A DNA stretch of 64,000 nt from Chitinophagales bacterium (GTDB taxonomy: Bacteria > Bacteroidota > Bacteroidia > Chitinophagales > Chitinophagaceae). The stretch spans positions 310,001 through 374,000 of the forward strand of contig JAFLBN010000001.1 in the NCBI GenBank assembly GCA_017303395.1, read 5' to 3'. Position 1 is the first letter of the stretch; each line of letters starts with the position of its first letter. The position numbers were made by a program, and so were the translations under genes. This document shows, one piece after another, positions 19,651 through 29,281 of the stretch. The notes beneath the pieces were generated by a model. The model searched no databases. It saw only the letters and a program-made list of their open reading frames with translations, and had not been told where the DNA came from.

Positions 19651-20604
19651 TTACTTGTTCTTATTTTTCCTGCCAAAGATGGTAACGTTGATGTAGCGCG
19701 ATGGATGTGCATTGATATCAGCCATCAGCGCATTCAGTGTTTTCAGCGATTCTGACAGGTTATCGTGCAATGCTTTGTCATTTACCAGCATACCCAACGA
19801 GCCCTCGTTATTATTAATCTTAGCCATGATACCATTCAACTGCTTGATGGTAGATTGCAAATCTTTCACTGTAGTTTCGATAGGTGCATTTGCCAGTTGT
19901 CCGCTGATGTTATCAGCGTTCTTCATGATATTGGTTATCTGCTGATTGCTGTTGGCAAGGTTTGTTGTAATGCTGTTTGCATTGCGGATAACAGATGCAA
20001 GTTGATTGCTTTCGTTGTTCAGTTTTTCAGACAGTGCAGAGAAGTTTTTCAATGTAACATCCAGCGATGCCATGCTGTTTGCAAGATGCTGACGGGTATC
20101 CTGATTCAGCATATTGTTTACACCCAGCAATACAGTATCGAGCGTAGAAACTACGTGGCGAATATCTGTAACCAGTGGTGCTATTTCGCCAGAAAGATTA
20201 TCGATAAGACTACCTTCTACTATTGCAGGCAGTACAGATTCTTCTGCCAGTTCTTTATCTCCTTTTGCAATATCCAGTTTCAATACTTTAGTACCCAGCA
20301 AATCGGCAGACGCTAATTTTACAGAAGAACCTTCCGTTACTTTTGTTTTCTTGCCTACTGCAAGTAACACTTTTACTTTCCCGTCTTTTTCATTCAGCGT
20401 TATAGCTACAACCCTACCAACTGTAAGGCCTTTTACCTGTACGCCGGAAGATGTCTGCAGCCCCTGCACATCGTCGAAATAAGCATAGTACTCATTTTCT
20501 CCGGAGAAGAGATTAGCTCCTTTCAGAAAATAAAACCCGGCTAAAAATATAAACAATGCTATGGCGACTAAAAGTCCTATTCTTGCTTCTTTAGAAAACT
20601 TCAT
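19651..20604 (-). CDS. MlaD/MCE-family lipid-transport protein
   Basis: A 317-aa protein with an N-terminal membrane helix (about 8-27) and one MCE domain (about 37-115; YYAYFDDVQGLQTSSGVQVKGL is the hallmark loop), followed by a long helical region (about 150-290) like those that extend into tubes in MlaD/PqiB/LetB proteins. It binds and shuttles phospholipids between membranes with an MlaE/F ABC pair, absent here. The frame is open to 20784, but that extension crosses the terminator at 20690-20717; the ATG at 20604 follows a -7 element at 20646-20639. Operon with OstA-like gene. Confidence 0.88.
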   Translation of the reverse strand: MKFSKEARIGLLVAIALFIFLAGFYFLKGANLFSGENEYYAYFDDVQGLQTSSGVQVKGLTVGRVVAITLNEKDGKVKVLLAVGKKTKVTEGSSVKLASADLLGTKVLKLDIAKGDKELAEESVLPAIVEGSLIDNLSGEIAPLVTDIRHVVSTLDTVLLGVNNMLNQDTRQHLANSMASLDVTLKNFSALSEKLNNESNQLASVIRNANSITTNLANSNQQITNIMKNADNISGQLANAPIETTVKDLQSTIKQLNGIMAKINNNEGSLGMLVNDKALHDNLSESLKTLNALMADINAHPSRYINVTIFGRKNKNK

Positions 20605-20638
20605 ACAGGTATGCGATATAAGTGCAATATATACTTGG

Positions 20639-20646
20639 CAAAAGTA
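20639..20646 (-). promoter_or_regulatory. -7 element of the mlaD-ostA operon
   Basis: Exact TAnnTTTG match on the minus strand (TACTTTTG), 35 bp before the ATG at 20604. It fixes the start of the MlaD gene. Confidence 0.5.
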
Positions 20647-20689
20647 ATGAAAAGCAGCGCAATACCCTGAAACTAAGCTGTTAAAAAGG

Positions 20690-20717
20690 AAAGAGCCTCT
20701 TTTGCAAGAGGCTCTTT
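20690..20717 (-). terminator. Terminator of the large propeller/barrel gene
   Basis: A perfect 12-bp stem (20690-20701 with 20706-20717, loop TTGC), followed on the minus strand by CCTTTTTAA. Confidence 0.85.
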
Positions 20718-20737
20718 GAATATGTATCATTTCAATA

Positions 20738-23700
20738 TTAGAAATCGGTGCCGATAGAGAAGTGGAACAACAACTTCCCATCATCTACATTACTGGCAGC
20801 ATCCAGACGCATAAAGTAGCCGAATACCGACGTGCGGATACCACCACCATAGCCAAGGCAAATACCTCCGGTATCATCAACAATCACCAGATTTACCTGG
20901 CTATTGCTGCCGTAGCTAGGCAGGTAGGTGTTATTTTGCAGCTTTTCTGTAGTTGGCAGCAGCCCTTGCCATGCAGAGCCCAAATCTGCAAAAGCTATCA
21001 ATTGCAGGTTTTTCAGCAACGGAGACTGTATTGGCCTTTTCATAAAAGTTGTCAATACGGGCAATCTGAATTCAGTATTTATTAATGCGTATGTATTACC
21101 ATTGCGTGCATTTTGCTTGTAGCCACGCATATTATTTGCCTGTGCTATAAATGCATAGTCTTGCTGAGGACGGATTGGGGTGTATTGACTAACCTGTGGG
21201 CTAATCCAATTATCTACACCACCCATCTGGTACATAATCCTTTTATCGCCGCCTGAGTGTGCAAAAGCTACCCTTGTAGCCCAGATGAAGTTTTTATAGA
21301 TTTTAGTATAGTTGCGAACGTCTGCACCCAAACCATAGAAACCACCTGTTTTACCATTCATGCGGTACATGTACTCTGCAAATATCTTGTAGCGTATACC
21401 ATTACGAATGTTCAGCGCTGGAGAAATAGAGTTATCGTACACATACTCTGCACGGCTCAGTACCCAAGACTGATTTTTATCCTGAACATCATACAGCAGG
21501 CTCAGTTGCTCTTGTGCTTTGAAACGGAATGCATCATTGCGATAAGCCATCTGCATGCGTATGCTGTTTCTTCTATCGAACGGATAAGTAGCTGATGCCT
21601 GTAGCATGTTGGTAACTGTCTTACCCAATTGCTCTCTTTCAATAATAGCATTGTTGAAAGAGTCTATATACTGAACATTATAATTACCAAACGAAGAATT
21701 GCGCAGATACATCAAGCTCCAATCTACCCTACGCTTAGCATTTTCATATTGCATAAAGTACGTAGAACCCATCAGCGAAAACGGCAACCTAACACCACCA
21801 GTTATGCGATGGTCTTCCATCAGGTCATTCAGGCTCACAGCAAGCATGCCACTCAATGGTGGGTTTATCCAGCGTCCGCCTGTCTGGTCCATAGACTGAT
21901 AACGATTGAACAATACGCTGTTATCCAGCTTCAGCGACAGAAAATCTGGTTTGAAAGACAATTTATATGGCTGTGCTTTCATTTTCAGATACTCGCTATC
22001 AGCAGCCTGCGCTACGTTAATTTCAGCACCTGTGTCATCGTTTATCTTGTTCTGCCTTCTGCGTGCAGCTTTTGATGTTTCATCTTCTTTAAACTCTGAC
22101 TGGAAAGTGCTGCCACTCTTCATCACACTTCCATTTCCTTCAGATTCGCGTGCTTCTTTATCTTTAGCAGTATGGTCATCGCTTTGCTTCAACAATGTTG
22201 GTGACAACTGTTTCGGGAAGGCTGTTTTACCCGGTATCAGCAAAGGTTTGAAATATACTTTGTATTTATCGCCCACCTGCAATACATCTGCCACTTTGTT
22301 GCCTGCAGGGTTGTACTGATGCGCCAACAGGTTTCTTGTGTGGTTGGTAACAGGCATTGATACTGCATACTCTTTGTTGCTGGCATTCTTTTTCATCTCT
22401 ACGATGTATTGGTTTTGCACACCATTACTATCATAGATGAATGCATAGTTGTCTGTACCGTATTGTGTAGGTTGTGTTACATTGCCTGTTTTCACATCGC
22501 TCATCTGCAACAGCTCTTTGCGCTTGGTCTTCGTGTTGTAGAAGAACACATTCATCGGGCCGTTTGGCAATTCATTTACCTGCAAAGGCACATCCAGATT
22601 TGGCTTTGTTCTGTTTGACAGGAAAAGTAAACCTCTGCGAGAGCCGCCACTTACAAACTGTGGTTGCACATCGTCCCACACATCATTGGTAATATTTTTC
22701 AGCTTAGCACCTTTGATGATAAACTCGAACAAATCTGTCTGGCTTTTCTTAATGGCAGAGAATACCATTTTATCATCGTCTTCATTGAACGTAAGGCCGA
22801 GTGCCCTGTCGAAACGATTACCAGGTATTTTATAGTTCTCTATCCTTGCATTATAAGAATTGTAAACACGCAACAGCACATTCGATTTCACTTTGTACAT
22901 AATAGCCAGCTTGTAGCCATTATTAGACCATGCCAACAATGGATAGTCTGGGTCCGGTTGCTTTTCATTATAATCGAGCTTGCCGCCTTTCAGCATTACT
23001 ATCGTAGGCTTATCACCACGAGAGCTTGTCATACGTACTTCATATTCACCATTGCGATAAGCAACATACGCTACGTCTGAGCCGGTAGGGGAAACTTTGA
23101 AATTCCTTAGTACCCATCCGTCTTTAGGTACCGGTATTTCTACAAGCAGATTATTGGTATCAGGCTGTTCCTGAAACTGTTCGTCTTGCTGATAGATTGT
23201 TTTGAAGTAATTGAGCGCAGAATCAAATACGGGTTTAATGCCCATACCCAGCCCTGCTTTCACACCTTGGTTCAGGCTGTTCTTAGACTGTATAGTGTAT
23301 AGCAAGTTTTTAGCTCCGTTGTCGCCATTTTTATCTGCTATATATTTCCAGAAAGCCTTACCTGCCTGATCGGGGTATTTCTCAGCAAGTTGGTAAAAAC
23401 TGGATTTAGGATGTGCTTCCAGTATATTTTTCCAATCGCTATTTTCTTTTGCATCCCAACCATCTACCAGATAAGACACAAAGCCATAAGCAGTCCAGCC
23501 CGGCATATTAGAAACCAAAGCATTGCGTACTATCTCACGGAAGTTTTCGCCAAAGAGCATACGCTCCATGATAACGCGCGACATGCCTTCCCTTGTCTGA
23601 CGGCGCAGGTCTGTGTGTATACCGCTAAAGTAAACCGTCAGTTTATCGCCCACCACATCTATAGTACCGGCAGGTGCATCCTGCAATTGAGAAGCAAATG

Positions 23701-24040
23701 TTCTGCCGATATTCGTTTGGCGATAATCGTCGTATGTGTTGTAAACTACTATCTTGAACCTGTGCGGGAACTTACCACTCATCTTGCGCTCTACAACACG
23801 AATATCATTTTCTACCTGCTCGGCTACATATCTTGCAAGGTCTCGCCCTGCCCTGTCATAGTGATATATGCGGAAGTGCTTTGTATCAAAATATTTCCAG
23901 TCGAATTTTCGGTACTGAACCCTGTTCTGCCCAAAGGTTTCGAGATTGGTTTGTGCGTGTAGCTGATACGCACTGCTACCCAGCAAAATAGTGGATGCAA
24001 CAGATAGTATAGCCGCCCTGTACTGAGGGTTGATCTTCAT
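20738..24040 (-). CDS. Large envelope protein with TolB-like propeller and outer-membrane barrel
   Basis: A 1100-aa exported protein (signal about 1-29). Residues about 45-280 resemble a peptidase-MA-like domain (YFDTKHFRIYHY, then PGWTAYGFVSYLVDGWD), but the HExxH zinc motif is missing. A WD40/TolB-like propeller (about 300-620) follows, then a charged linker and a C-terminal barrel of the BamA/surface-antigen type (about 730-1100) ending in FHFSIGTDF, a good outer-membrane insertion signal. Homologues in Chitinophagales are usually labelled TolB-like translocation proteins. The function is unproven; a surface scaffold is most likely. It is the only gene of its transcript. Confidence 0.72.
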   Translation of the reverse strand: MKINPQYRAAILSVASTILLGSSAYQLHAQTNLETFGQNRVQYRKFDWKYFDTKHFRIYHYDRAGRDLARYVAEQVENDIRVVERKMSGKFPHRFKIVVYNTYDDYRQTNIGRTFASQLQDAPAGTIDVVGDKLTVYFSGIHTDLRRQTREGMSRVIMERMLFGENFREIVRNALVSNMPGWTAYGFVSYLVDGWDAKENSDWKNILEAHPKSSFYQLAEKYPDQAGKAFWKYIADKNGDNGAKNLLYTIQSKNSLNQGVKAGLGMGIKPVFDSALNYFKTIYQQDEQFQEQPDTNNLLVEIPVPKDGWVLRNFKVSPTGSDVAYVAYRNGEYEVRMTSSRGDKPTIVMLKGGKLDYNEKQPDPDYPLLAWSNNGYKLAIMYKVKSNVLLRVYNSYNARIENYKIPGNRFDRALGLTFNEDDDKMVFSAIKKSQTDLFEFIIKGAKLKNITNDVWDDVQPQFVSGGSRRGLLFLSNRTKPNLDVPLQVNELPNGPMNVFFYNTKTKRKELLQMSDVKTGNVTQPTQYGTDNYAFIYDSNGVQNQYIVEMKKNASNKEYAVSMPVTNHTRNLLAHQYNPAGNKVADVLQVGDKYKVYFKPLLIPGKTAFPKQLSPTLLKQSDDHTAKDKEARESEGNGSVMKSGSTFQSEFKEDETSKAARRRQNKINDDTGAEINVAQAADSEYLKMKAQPYKLSFKPDFLSLKLDNSVLFNRYQSMDQTGGRWINPPLSGMLAVSLNDLMEDHRITGGVRLPFSLMGSTYFMQYENAKRRVDWSLMYLRNSSFGNYNVQYIDSFNNAIIEREQLGKTVTNMLQASATYPFDRRNSIRMQMAYRNDAFRFKAQEQLSLLYDVQDKNQSWVLSRAEYVYDNSISPALNIRNGIRYKIFAEYMYRMNGKTGGFYGLGADVRNYTKIYKNFIWATRVAFAHSGGDKRIMYQMGGVDNWISPQVSQYTPIRPQQDYAFIAQANNMRGYKQNARNGNTYALINTEFRLPVLTTFMKRPIQSPLLKNLQLIAFADLGSAWQGLLPTTEKLQNNTYLPSYGSNSQVNLVIVDDTGGICLGYGGGIRTSVFGYFMRLDAASNVDDGKLLFHFSIGTDF

Positions 24041-24100
24041 AAACGAAATACTGTTAAAGAAACCTTGCGTTATTACTCGGTTTAATTGACTTCTAAGCTT

Positions 24101-24108
24101 TAAGTTTG
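24101..24108 (+). promoter_or_regulatory. -7 element of the MBL-fold gene
   Basis: Exact TAnnTTTG match (TAAGTTTG), 31 bp before the ATG at 24140. Confidence 0.4.
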
Positions 24109-24139
24109 TGTTCTAAATTAATGAAAAATAGCTTAAGCA

Positions 24140-24781
24140 ATGCTACATATTGAATGTTTTACTTTTAATGCTTTTCAGGAAAATACCTATGTCATTCATA
24201 ATAACGGAAAAGACTGCTGGATAATAGACCCGGGCATGTATGATGCGGCAGAAGTAACGCATTTGAAGAAGTATATTGCTGATAACCAATTGAAGCCCAA
24301 AGCCATCATCAATACCCATACACACATAGACCACATATTCGGTGTTGCCGCTATCAAAGAGGCTTATAATATCCCCTTTGGCATACACGCTAAAGATGCG
24401 CCGGTGCTGAACGGTGCCGCAGGTGCGGCTATGCTGTTTGGCTTTACTTTTGGCAAAGCACCTGAGCCCGATTTCTTTATTACTGAAGGCAACAGCCCGT
24501 TTGCGGGGCTCGAAGATGTGCAGGTACTCTTTACGCCAGGGCACTCACCCGGCAGCATCAGCTTTTACAGCCCCAACGACAAATGGCTGGTAGCGGGCGA
24601 TGTACTGTTTAACGGCAGCATTGGCCGCACAGACCTGCCTGGTGGAGACTTCAACACACTCATCAGCAGTATCAAAACACAGCTTTTTGTATTGCCGGAA
24701 GAAACAGTGGTATATAGCGGGCACGGGCCAAACACTACCATCCGCAATGAGAAGCTTTACAACCCCTTCCTGCAGGGTTAG
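24140..24781 (+). CDS. MBL-fold metallo-hydrolase (glyoxalase II-like)
   Basis: A 213-aa cytoplasmic hydrolase with the full metal-binding set: HTHIDH (His60, His62, Asp64, His65), a later His in TPGHSPGS, Asp in LVAGDVLF and His in YSGHGP. This matches the YcbL/GloB2 branch, which hydrolyses thioesters such as S-lactoylglutathione; the C-terminal helical domain of true glyoxalase II is absent. Substrate is not determinable. A single-gene transcript is likely. Confidence 0.9.
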   Translation: MLHIECFTFNAFQENTYVIHNNGKDCWIIDPGMYDAAEVTHLKKYIADNQLKPKAIINTHTHIDHIFGVAAIKEAYNIPFGIHAKDAPVLNGAAGAAMLFGFTFGKAPEPDFFITEGNSPFAGLEDVQVLFTPGHSPGSISFYSPNDKWLVAGDVLFNGSIGRTDLPGGDFNTLISSIKTQLFVLPEETVVYSGHGPNTTIRNEKLYNPFLQG

Positions 24782-24879
24782 CATATTTTAACAGTTCTTC
24801 AGATTCGTTTTAACGGAGTTTTGACACCAGCCGGTTTTGTGGGTACCTAAATTCGTATCCATAAAATCGTGCTTTTTAT

Positions 24880-25836
24880 ATGAAAACAGTATTTGTAACA
24901 GCTACAGCTTTGGCAGTATGCCTTTCTGCCACAAGTGGCTATTCTCAACAATCATCCGGTAAAAAGGCAGAAAAGATAAAAAGCGAAGAGACCATTATTA
25001 TTAAAGATGGTAAGCGTTCGAGTACAACTATAGAGGTGCGTGATGGTGAGGTTTTCATAAACGGGGAAAAAGTAGCTAATACAGAAAACGGAAATCTGCA
25101 AAAGAAAATCATCATAGATAATGATGACAGAATAGGCTCTGAGCCAATGCATCCGATCTTTGACAGGGAAACTACAAGCGTCAACAAAGCAATGTTGGGC
25201 GTATATACCCGTAGCGATAAAAAGATTAACGGTGCAGAAATAGAAAGAGTAATGCCAGGCTCTGCGGCAGATGAGGCAGGACTGGAAAGTGGCGATATCA
25301 TTACACACATAAACGATATTGCCATAAAAGATGGCAAACAGCTATCTGATGAAATAGCAGCATTCAAGCCAGCAGAAAAGGTGAGCATTACCTATGAGCG
25401 CAATGGCAAATCGAAACTGACAGATGCGGAACTCTCTAAAGCAAATACTGCCACAGCAAGGGTTTTCAGATATCCGAATGATATGAACGAGCGTTTTATA
25501 CCAAACCCGATGGTGCGTCCTTTTACCTTCGACATCAGCGATATGCCAAATGCAGATGCCCCTAAAATGGGTATAATGGCCGAAGACCTGACAGATGGCA
25601 AAGGTGTAAAAGTGGCTGATGTGCAGCCAAACTCTGCTGCGGAGGCTGCGGGGCTACATAAAGGAGACATTATTCGCAAGCTGAATGATGAAACAATTGT
25701 CTCTGTAGATGACCTACAGGAAAGTGTTGCACTATCAAAACGCAACCAGAAAATACCATTGCAGTATCAACGCGATGGCAAAACAACCACTACGCATATC
25801 ATCTTTAATAAGCCTGTAAAGAAGAGAGAACTGTAG
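24880..25836 (+). CDS. Exported protein with two PDZ domains
   Basis: A 318-aa protein with a signal peptide (about 1-22). It has two PDZ domains of the DegP/HtrA peptide-binding type: about 105-175 (MLGVYTRSDKKINGAEIERV, then AGLESGDIITHINDI) and about 225-300 (KMGIMAEDLTDGKGVKV, then AGLHKGDIIRKLND). No protease domain is fused or adjacent, so it probably acts as a periplasmic adaptor or scaffold. Confidence 0.8.
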   Translation: MKTVFVTATALAVCLSATSGYSQQSSGKKAEKIKSEETIIIKDGKRSSTTIEVRDGEVFINGEKVANTENGNLQKKIIIDNDDRIGSEPMHPIFDRETTSVNKAMLGVYTRSDKKINGAEIERVMPGSAADEAGLESGDIITHINDIAIKDGKQLSDEIAAFKPAEKVSITYERNGKSKLTDAELSKANTATARVFRYPNDMNERFIPNPMVRPFTFDISDMPNADAPKMGIMAEDLTDGKGVKVADVQPNSAAEAAGLHKGDIIRKLNDETIVSVDDLQESVALSKRNQKIPLQYQRDGKTTTTHIIFNKPVKKREL

Positions 25837-25855
25837 TTATGGGCTTTCTATATAG

Positions 25856-25881
25856 AAAAGGGTAGCAATTGCTACCCTTTT
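25856..25881. terminator. Bidirectional terminator
   Basis: A perfect 11-bp stem (25856-25866 with 25871-25881, loop AATT) between convergent genes ending at 25836 and 25888. Confidence 0.88.
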
Positions 25882-25887
25882 AATATT

Positions 25888-26619
25888 TTATTGGTGTATA
25901 ACCAGTTCTCTGCCCTTCAGTATAGGCACTACAGGGTGCAAATCGGGCGTGGCACAATATTCCATATCGGAAGCCAGTCCATAAGCAGAAAGGCGTTTGT
26001 AGTGCGAACTGTCTTTTAAAAACTCAATAAAGCTGGTTTCTGCAGAATGTACATATAGGTAATTGGCAGCACGTGCACTATCGCAATTGATGGTATAATG
26101 TTCTTTGATACGATTAACAACAGCACCGGCAAAAAGTGTGTCTTCCAGATTGAATCTGTCCTTCCATGCAGCGCAGCCAAGCAATACATTTTTGCCGCTA
26201 GCTATCAGGAAATCGCACACAGCAGTAAGATTAAGAAATGACCCAGTGATAATGGTATCTGCATCCTTAACCATGTGCAATAAACGCGTACCGTTGGTAG
26301 TAGTCAGTACCAATGTCTTACCTTCTATAAACTCTTTAGGATACTCGGAAGGGGAATTACCATATTGTAACCCTTCAGCTACATTACCATCGCGTTCACC
26401 AGCTGTAATACTGTTTTCAATCTGGCTACCAAGCTCTATACATTCCTGCACCGCAGCTACGGGTATAACACTCTTAGCACCATTGTGCAATGCTGCAGCA
26501 ATGGTAGATGTTGCCCTGAATACATCTATAATAACAACTACTGCACCTTTGGTATCGTAGAGATGTAATAATGCGGGAGATAAGCAAACTTCCAGTCTTG
26601 GTAATGTATGGGTAGCCAT
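25888..26619 (-). CDS. comB: 2-phosphosulfolactate phosphatase (ComB family)
   Basis: A 243-aa Mg-dependent phosphatase-fold protein of the ComB family, which dephosphorylates 2-phosphosulfolactate in the archaeal coenzyme M pathway. Family signatures are VIIDVFRATSTIAAAL (about 28-43), AGERDG and LVLTTTNGTR, with GCAAWKDRF-NLEDTLFAGA near the C-terminus. Bacteroidota do not make coenzyme M; here the enzyme may serve sulfonate or sulfonolipid metabolism, which is inference. The neighbours do not help. Confidence 0.85.
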   Translation of the reverse strand: MATHTLPRLEVCLSPALLHLYDTKGAVVVIIDVFRATSTIAAALHNGAKSVIPVAAVQECIELGSQIENSITAGERDGNVAEGLQYGNSPSEYPKEFIEGKTLVLTTTNGTRLLHMVKDADTIITGSFLNLTAVCDFLIASGKNVLLGCAAWKDRFNLEDTLFAGAVVNRIKEHYTINCDSARAANYLYVHSAETSFIEFLKDSSHYKRLSAYGLASDMEYCATPDLHPVVPILKGRELVIHQ

Positions 26620-26674
26620 TCAGAATTTCTTAAAAACAGTGCAAGATAATTCAAATAGAGAGTTGATGAAAAAG

Positions 26675-26701
26675 AAACGCCACCAAATGTTGGTGGCGTT
26701 T
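26675..26701 (-). terminator. Terminator of the gldKLMN operon
   Basis: A perfect 12-bp stem (26675-26686 with 26690-26701) followed on the minus strand by CTTTTTCATC. It lies 22 bp after the gldN stop. Confidence 0.85.
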
Positions 26702-26722
26702 GTATATTCTTTGAAAGTGGTA

Positions 26723-27625
26723 TTAATATACCCACATATCATGTTCTTTGTTGAAAAGCATTTCTGTAGCTTTTTGGCCTTCGTACAGTGCTTCCAGATT
26801 ACCCATACCTTTTTCTTTGAAAGAGTAGTCGAATGGGTTGCTAACTTTAATGATGCGGCTAGCGAAGTAACGACCTTCAAAGAATTCGTACCAAGACATA
26901 CGCGCTACGTCGTTATCAGGGTTGAATACTTCATACTGAGCCAGCATGCTTGTGATTTCAGGATAGTATAACCAGAACACAGCCTGAGAAGCACGGAAAG
27001 ATCCGTCATCATTATAGATATCTTTAAATGGAGCGATACCTATGATTTGCCTTTGCATACGACCAATATTCCTGTCGATATACCATTCTTCTTTCAAGCG
27101 ATATTTAGTAACAACGTCAGGGTTGAATTCCCTTCTTTTGATAACCATTTTCTCTTGCTGAGTTTCAGGATCTGTAACCCATGTAGTATCAGGCTGACCA
27201 ACAAGCATGTCTATGATTTGGTCTTTCGTCAATGCAGTTGTAAACCTGTCATCCATATTCGAGTAAGCTTTGATTTTACCTTTGCTTACTGCATCCAGTA
27301 TGATCTCGATAAACTGACCACCACCGGTATAATCATCACCAGGGTAACGGAAAGCCATGTTTTGCTTTTCGCGGATATCGATTTCCCTCCAGATACGTTT
27401 TTTATACATCAAGTCATTCTCACGAACTTCTTGCGGACGAAGTGGTGTATTGATGTGCTGAACACGATCATAAACACCGTCTCTTACTAAAGAAGGTTTC
27501 CAATCTTTAGTTACACCGTCATAGCTGCTGAAATTGCTTGCCGGATCGTTCTGAGCAAATGCTACGCCACCCATGAATAATAATGCGGTAGAAGCTGCGA
27601 TTTTATATGTCTTGAGGATACTCAT
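26723..27625 (-). CDS. gldN: Type IX secretion component GldN
   Basis: A 300-aa exported protein (signal ending VAFA|QN). GldN/PorN forms, with GldK, the periplasmic ring of the T9SS attached to the outer membrane. Family hallmarks are YDRVQHINTPLRPQEVRENDLMYKKRIWREID-type N-terminal region (only part quoted per 20-residue limit: VREND..YKKRIWREID), PGDDY, and the C-terminal MSWYEFFEGRYFASRIIKV. It is the last gene of the operon, 40 bp after gldM. Confidence 0.95.
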   Translation of the reverse strand: MSILKTYKIAASTALLFMGGVAFAQNDPASNFSSYDGVTKDWKPSLVRDGVYDRVQHINTPLRPQEVRENDLMYKKRIWREIDIREKQNMAFRYPGDDYTGGGQFIEIILDAVSKGKIKAYSNMDDRFTTALTKDQIIDMLVGQPDTTWVTDPETQQEKMVIKRREFNPDVVTKYRLKEEWYIDRNIGRMQRQIIGIAPFKDIYNDDGSFRASQAVFWLYYPEITSMLAQYEVFNPDNDVARMSWYEFFEGRYFASRIIKVSNPFDYSFKEKGMGNLEALYEGQKATEMLFNKEHDMWVY

Positions 27626-27665
27626 AATCCTGAATCTATTTGCTAATTAATAAAATTATATAAAA

Positions 27666-29210
27666 TTACTTAAGTGTCAAACCTACAGTACCCAATTTAC
27701 GAGTTGTTCCGTCCGGACCACGTGCCTGAATTTCTTCAATATACACTTTATCACCAGGCTTAGTTCTTTCAATAGCTTGCATTACCTGCGTATTAGCTTC
27801 AAATCTTGAACTTCTAACCGGGAATGGACCAATTGGTTCACCACGTTTTGGAACAACACTGAATTCGAAACTTGTAACTACGAATTTAGCATCGAAGTCA
27901 AAGTTGTCAAGCGCTGCAACAACACCAAGTTGAGACTTAAATATACTTGAGAACATTGCACCACCATTGATACCACCAACTTTAGCAACCGGATCCGGGA
28001 TACGTTTAACACGTATCTCCATAGAACCCACTTTCTTCATCCCGGCAGCAGTTCTGGCCATGATATTAGCCATTACATTACCTGGTTTAGCAACTGTAAC
28101 TTCAAACTTACCTTTTGCAGCACCACCTTTAACAGTAGCACCAGGTATATCAACTGATACGTCTTCCAGTGAATAACCCGCAGCTGAAACTGTAATCGGG
28201 TTAGGTACACCTATGTAGAATACGTTCATTTTGTCAAGCTGCATTGAGGCACCTTCTGAACCCACCATATAAGTAAACTCATAAGGCTTAGTTTCTTTAC
28301 GAGGTCCGAGATCCAATGTTACCGTACCACGAACTGTTTGCTGACCAACGCCTGCTGCAGTAGTTTCCCAAGTAGCAACACCATTTTCAACTTTCGCTAC
28401 GCGGCCACCGCTTGAAGTAACCTGTGGATTTACAGCTTTGTTGTAAGCAGCAATCATAATGTTAGCTTCAACTTTCTGACCTGCAAGTACATAGCTGTTT
28501 TTAGGCACAGCGATAGCTTGGATTTCGTCAAATTTAACCTGAACGTCACCGGCTTCTTTAGCTAATTGGTTGATAATAACTGCTTCACTGTTGCGAACGT
28601 CATTTTGGAATTTAGCAAGTAAAGTAACAACGGCCATTGTAGGCATGTTGTAGAAGTTACCTGTAGCCCAATCAGCTTGAGGATTGTTATCCGTCTTAGC
28701 AGGGTTTACAACTTTTATTGGAAGATCGTTAGAAAGTTGCTCTTTTGCATCAGGAGCTACTACGCCTAACATCATTTCACGAAGCTGAGTAAGTTTGTTT
28801 TTGATTTCATCGCCGCCTTTCTTTTCTACTAATAATAATGTAGATGCATCGATGTTATCTTTACGTTTGATGTCACCGTCTACTTCACGGCCACCTGATT
28901 CCTGTACTACTTTTTCTTTCCAGTCTTCGAGGTATTTAATCATATCAGCAGCTGCAGTTTTTACCTGCTTTGCTTTATCATTATAAGGTTTCACACGGTC
29001 GCGAGAAGCTTCCTGTGCTTCCTGATCATCCAATCCTTTGTACAGTTTACCATTCTTCTCTTCAATTGCTTTGTTAGAAGAAGTAATACTCTGATTGATT
29101 GTTTCGAAAGCGTGCAGAATTTCCGAAGACACGTTAAGCGCCAGCATAGCAGTCAACACCAAGTACATGAGGTTGATCATTAACTGCCGTGGCTCTTTAG
29201 GCATTGACAT
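27666..29210 (-). CDS. gldM: Type IX secretion/gliding motor protein GldM
   Basis: A 514-aa inner-membrane protein. One N-terminal helix (LMINLMYLVLTAMLALNVS) anchors it in the GldL-GldM motor. The rest is a periplasmic helical domain (about 35-225) followed by three beta-rich domains (about 230-514) that extend to the GldK/N ring. It converts proton-motive force captured by GldL into rotation that powers secretion and gliding. The order GldL-GldM-GldN is the canonical one. Confidence 0.96.
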   Translation of the reverse strand: MSMPKEPRQLMINLMYLVLTAMLALNVSSEILHAFETINQSITSSNKAIEEKNGKLYKGLDDQEAQEASRDRVKPYNDKAKQVKTAAADMIKYLEDWKEKVVQESGGREVDGDIKRKDNIDASTLLLVEKKGGDEIKNKLTQLREMMLGVVAPDAKEQLSNDLPIKVVNPAKTDNNPQADWATGNFYNMPTMAVVTLLAKFQNDVRNSEAVIINQLAKEAGDVQVKFDEIQAIAVPKNSYVLAGQKVEANIMIAAYNKAVNPQVTSSGGRVAKVENGVATWETTAAGVGQQTVRGTVTLDLGPRKETKPYEFTYMVGSEGASMQLDKMNVFYIGVPNPITVSAAGYSLEDVSVDIPGATVKGGAAKGKFEVTVAKPGNVMANIMARTAAGMKKVGSMEIRVKRIPDPVAKVGGINGGAMFSSIFKSQLGVVAALDNFDFDAKFVVTSFEFSVVPKRGEPIGPFPVRSSRFEANTQVMQAIERTKPGDKVYIEEIQARGPDGTTRKLGTVGLTLK

Positions 29211-29281
29211 GCTGCAAAAAATTTACGAGTTATCTAAATTGTTTCTAGTTTATTAATAATACCTGTTTGTAGTAGCTACTA

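Noticed and set aside
20605-20784. 60-residue N-terminal extension of the MlaD protein
   Set aside because: It runs across a strong terminator and the -7 element; the ATG at 20604 starts directly before the membrane helix.
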